Shown here piece after piece: positions 60,179 to 64,000 of a DNA stretch of 64,000 nt (the stretch's first letter is position 1; each line of letters opens with the position of its first letter). Source of the DNA: Bathynomus jamesi (lineage: Eukaryota; Arthropoda; Malacostraca; Isopoda; Cirolanidae); NCBI GenBank assembly GCA_023014485.1, contig JAJOZX010002586.1, positions 33,501 to 97,500 on the forward strand, written 5' to 3'. The notes below the pieces were generated by a model that made no database searches, had not been told where the DNA came from, and saw only the letters and a list, made by a program, of their open reading frames with translations. Made by a program: the position numbers and the translations under genes.

Positions 60179-61569
60179 CAGTGCCCGCGAAAAGTATCCG
60201 ATCACTCAAGAAAATACAATATTTTCCCTTGATATTCAGAGACACGTAATTCACTTTCTATTTGTTCTAGCGACATCTGGTAACTTTGAGGTTGCTCGCT
60301 GATATGAGAGCTATCCAACGCATTCTCAAATTAGTGTTCTGGTAGCCTTCGTTGCGGGTGGCTGTGTCTCAAATTTGTCAGATTTCACTGTTTGTGTAAA
60401 TTTCTTGATATTTTTTTTTTTTTTTACAGAAAGTGGTGTAAATAAAATTTATATATAATGTGTGCTAAAAAACAACTTAAGAGTGATTGTCGAGGTGCTA
60501 TTGTTGCTTTGCATGCATGTGGAAATCACAGAGACAGATAGCTAAGGAATTAAACATATCCCAAAGTACCGTTAATTTATGGGTTTCACGGGCTAAGAAC
60601 AATGGTGGCCTAACCACGCCAGTCCCTAAAAAACGATCTGGCAGACCGAGAAAAACAAATTCGCGAACAGACAAACTTATGAACGTTTAGTATTGAAAAA
60701 CCCAACAATAACTGCGAAAGAAAATAAAATTTAATATGAATAATTTGTTATCTGTGTTTCTGAACGAACTATCCAGGAGCGCTCCAAAAAGAACTCGGAT
60801 TACCATCTCGCCATGCTGCTAAGAAACCGTTCATTAATCAAAAAATGCGTAAAAAACGTGTCGCATTTTGTAAAAAATACATTCATTGGACTGTTGATGA
60901 CTGGAAGAAGGTTTTATTTAGCGATGAGTCGACATTTTTGACATTCAGAAGTTGTCCCAAAAAAGGTTCGCCGCCTATTGGCTCAAATAGGATGGACCCT
61001 AAAGACAATGAAACACCCTCCAAGTGTGATGGGTTTGGGGTTGTTTCGGTTACTATGGGCGTGGAAAACTTATATTTTCTTCCGAAGAACAACTATGAAT
61101 GGTGCACGGTATTTAGCAATGCTACAGGATAAACTTCCAATGGCAAATGGCAATCCAAAGGACAAAAACATACATGCATGATGGTGCACCATGTCACAGG
61201 GCCAAAAAGGACAAAATGGATTACTGACAATAAATTTGATATTTTGGATTGGCCTGGTATAGTCCAGATCTCAATCCGATAGAAAATCTGTGGCTAATAA
61301 TAAAAAAAAAGGGTTGAATGCCACGACACTGGCTCAGTCGAAAAATTACAAGAGGGCCATCAAAAGGTATGGTGCAAGGAAATAATCAGTGGAAGTTTGT
61401 CAAAACTTGATTAAATCCATGCCAAAACGTCTAGAACAAGTCATCCAAACCAAAGGACAGATGACAAAATACTAATGTAAGGTTAGTATACATTTAAAAC
61501 ATTGTTTTTTTATGTAAAAAATACAAATTTCAAGGGTGATCGGATAGTTTTTCTCGTTTCGCGGCACTG
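60179..61569 (+). mobile_element. Tc1/mariner-like transposon, decayed
   Basis: Ends CAGTGCCCGCGAAAAGTATC and, at the right, TTTCGCGGCACTG, with TA at both borders. Transposase remnants in several frames. Confidence 0.88.
60487..61475 (+). pseudogene. Tc1-like transposase remnant
   Basis: The N-terminal helix-turn-helix QRQIAKELNISQSTVNLWVS and the GRP linker KKRSGRPRK are at 60,520-60,660. The catalytic core begins near 60,845 with LFSDEST (first Asp), passes GAPCH at ~61,183 and SPDLNPIEN near 61,265-61,290. At least five frame breaks and a deletion around 60,690-60,780. Confidence 0.85.
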
Positions 61570-61574
61570 TAGTA

Positions 61575-61594
61575 TATATATGTATATACATGTA

Positions 61595-61635
<41 letters not shown>

Positions 61636-61722
61636 TGTGTGTGTGTGTGTGTTAATATATCTATACAAATTATTTATGTGTGTGTGTGTGTATACATATA
61701 TAATATATGTGTGTGTGTGGTG

Positions 61723-61753
<31 letters not shown>

Positions 61754-61835
61754 CTATATATATATGTGTGTTTGTATATATATATATATATATATATATA
61801 AATATGTGTGTGTATATATATACACGTGTATACAT
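61575..61835. repeat. (TA)n/(TG)n microsatellites
   Basis: Alternating TA and TGTG tracts; the frames they open are artefacts. Confidence 0.9.
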
Positions 61836-61839
61836 ATCT

Positions 61840-63200
61840 CTAAGGCGTGAAGCGAAAAGTGTAATAAAAAAATTCAAGCGCGAATTTGAAATCTCCATAG
61901 CTCGTGACGGTAAAGAAAACCCCGCGATTCTTTCAATACGTCAATAATAGAAATCCAGTAAAAAGTGTCTTGGGGCGTTTGAAAATGTAAACGGAGATCT
62001 AGTTTCTGAAAACACAGGAAATGGCTACCTTGCTAAACGAATTTTTTACGTCCAGTTTTTACTATAGAAGATGTAACGAATAGCCCTACCGTCATAGACA
62101 TTAACCTTTTGATAATGGTAATATTTTGGTAATATAGTGATTAGTGAAGGGGAGGTAATGCGCTATATTTGATAAAATGAAAACGACGCGTAAATTACGA
62201 GGCCGGATTTCCATATATCCCATACAACTAAAAGAATTAAAAGATAGCATTGTTGTGCCGCTAACAAAGATTTTTAATGCGTCTATTTCTGAGGGGTGCG
62301 TACCAGATAATTTCAAGTTAGCAACGTAACCCTATCTTTAAGAAAGGCGATAAAGGTGCGGCGGGAAATTATAGGCCAATCAGTTTAACGTCTGTTGTAG
62401 GGAGCTACTGGAATCAATAATTAGGGATCGTATTGTCGAACACTTAGAATTGCATAAACTAGTTAGAAATACGCAGCACGGTTTTAGGCGAAAACAAATT
62501 TGCTTAACTAATCTTTTAGAATTTTTCCCAAGCGTGGTTGACGTTTACGATAGATATCGGGCGGTTGATGTAGTGTATTTAGATTTTCAAAAACAAAAAG
62601 CGTTTGACACCGTGCCGCACAAAAGACTAATTGAAAAAAACTAAGGCTCAGCGATCAGGGGTGTAGTAATAAATTGGCTAGAAGAGTGGTTGCGAGTAAG
62701 GAAACAGAGGGTGGTCGTTTGATGGAGCGGAGTCGTGTTGTTGGCTAATGTAGCGAGTGGCGTTCCTCAGGGTTCTGTATTGGGCCACTTGCTTTTTCTA
62801 TATATAACGATTTAGATGTCGGCCTAGTCAGTACAGTTTCAAAGTTTTGCGGATGACACGAAGCTGGGTGGTAGGGCGATTAATGACGAAGATAGAGGTA
62901 AAATCCAGGAAGATCTGAATAAAATCGTTCATTGGTCAGTCAAATGGCAAATGAGATTTAACGTTGATAAGTGCAAAATTTTGCATGTAGGTTCGCGTAA
63001 CGGTAATTTTACATATAGTATGTCAAGGAAAGATTTAACAAGCGTAGAGCTGGAAAAAGATTTAGGAGTTTTAGTCACTGGTGATTTAAAAGTAGCGAAA
63101 CAAAGTACAGCAGCGGTCAATAAGGCGAACAAAGTGTTAGGTTTTATAGCTCGAAATTTTGAGTACAAATCGCGCGATATTATAGTTATAATGTTATAAT
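61840..63200 (+). pseudogene. LINE family 3 ORF2 remnant (CR1/L2-like)
   Basis: Degenerate RT pieces in order: linker at 61,850-61,960, NYRPISLTSV at ~62,370, QHGFRRKQICLTNLLEFF at 62,477, VYLDFQ at 62,575, PQGSVLG at ~62,770, FADDTKLG at ~62,850, KCKILHVGS at ~62,971, and the early C-terminal region ending near 63,190. Related to but distinct from families 1 and 2. Many frame breaks. Confidence 0.85.
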
Positions 63201-63714
63201 GTTTCAGAGCAACAAAGACCCTAGGATCCACTCATGGCTGGTCTACCTAACTGTGTTCGTAATTGTGCATTGTGTATGTCCTCCGTGGTGGCGGAGGGGA
63301 CCTACAATTTTACGTGGGTTCCGAACCACAAGAACATTAGAAATTTATGTAAAAACTGCCTGTACTGTACATTGGCAACGACTAATTTTTACGAAACTAA
63401 ATAATTATCAATTTTAAACTAATTAATTATCGATTTAAAACTAAAGATAGAATCTCTGCATCCAGAGGATCAAGTCATAATAGACTACTATCCACAAATA
63501 TGTTACACTCTATATCTATTTATAACGGACATGCAAATATATCAGATCCAAAGGATCCAGTCAATTTCATTACGGTATCCATCCAACCAAAAATAAGTCA
63601 CGATCCATATCGATTGCGTAATGAAAAGACAAATACATAATAATAGATACTTTAACATAATTTTAATAAGATACAAAGCAGATTTTTCTTTATTCCTTAT
63701 TGCAAAAGTTATGC
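63201..63714. other. Intergenic, no feature recognised
   Basis: Contains GGATCC-rich phrases (CTAGGATCCACTC, AGAGGATCAAG, AAAGGATCCAGTC) but no gene or clear repeat. Confidence 0.4.
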
Positions 63715-63716
63715 TT

Positions 63717-64000
63717 AGTTTCGTTTTCTTTCAACATGACCGCCATTCCTATCGATACAAATCTGGGGTCGAGCTCTCATCTTCCCCATCACTCTTTTGA
63801 TAAGATCTGGATTGTCTTTTAACAAGTTGATTTCAGCTGTGATGCGAGTCCTCAAATCAACTAAATTGATAGGTTGTGATGCAAATACTCTATTTTTCAA
63901 ATGACCCCATAAAAAGTAATCACACGGGGTCAAGTCAGGGCTTCTGGGAGGCCATTCAATGTCATGGCCTATAGCAATTACTCTTTGGTGGAAGACTTCC
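63717..64000 (-). pseudogene. C-terminal part of a mariner/IS630-type transposase, cut by the window edge
   Basis: On the minus strand the frame enters from beyond 64,000 and contains the third catalytic region followed by CDYFLWGHLKNRVF and a C-terminal helical part (LRTRITAEINLL) to the stop at ~63,717. It resembles the transposase remnant at 7,450-8,150 but is a different family. Whether the full gene is intact cannot be seen. Confidence 0.75.

Overview
This is a eukaryotic, AT-rich, repeat-dominated window with no recognisable host gene. Long (TA)n, (CT)n, (TG)n and (TTA)n tracts, tRNA-derived SINEs, several LINE families, many mariner/Tc1-type elements and interstitial TTAGG arrays (the usual arthropod telomere unit) point to an invertebrate, most likely an arthropod and perhaps a crustacean. 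The species is inference only.

The main content is two related Maverick/Polinton (adintovirus-like) elements in the same orientation. Copy 1 spans about 8,460-26,096. Its proposed terminal inverted repeats begin AGTAGTATAGCC and end GGCTATACTACT. Copy 2 spans about 44,260-56,868; its right end is cut off by a foldback element and its penton gene is split by a Tc1 transposon. In copy 1 a tightly packed leftward block encodes, in order of transcription, packaging ATPase, a small basic protein, an unknown ~245-aa protein, integrase with chromodomain, penton-like minor capsid, pX-like basic protein, major capsid protein and adenain-type protease. To its right, on the + strand, lie a protein-primed-type family B DNA polymerase and three genes I cannot identify. 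At the far left, on the + strand, a CCAAT/GC/TATA promoter drives small exons whose splice sites and phases match an acceptor just upstream of the polymerase. This suggests a leader spliced across the whole capsid block. Both copies carry many frameshifts and stops, mostly different ones. Some breaks are shared and lie in or near short base runs, so assembly error is a live alternative for those.

Layout: 1-600, SINE fragments and microsatellites. 600-4,810, a decayed minus-strand LINE. 5,468-8,415, MITEs and an internally deleted mariner sitting in the loop of an inverted repeat. 8,460-26,096, Polinton copy 1. 26,789-27,430, nested palindromic MITEs. 27,806-41,040, five LINE copies of two families head to tail, four of them beginning in the CT-rich tail of the previous one. 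41,166-42,706, a mariner interrupted by a foldback with 10-bp target repeats. 42,751-43,308, a tandemly duplicated tRNA-like SINE. 44,260-56,868, Polinton copy 2. 56,865-60,106, foldbacks, a hAT-like MITE and a SINE. 60,179-61,569, a Tc1-like element. 61,840-63,200, LINE remnants. 63,717-64,000, the end of another transposase.
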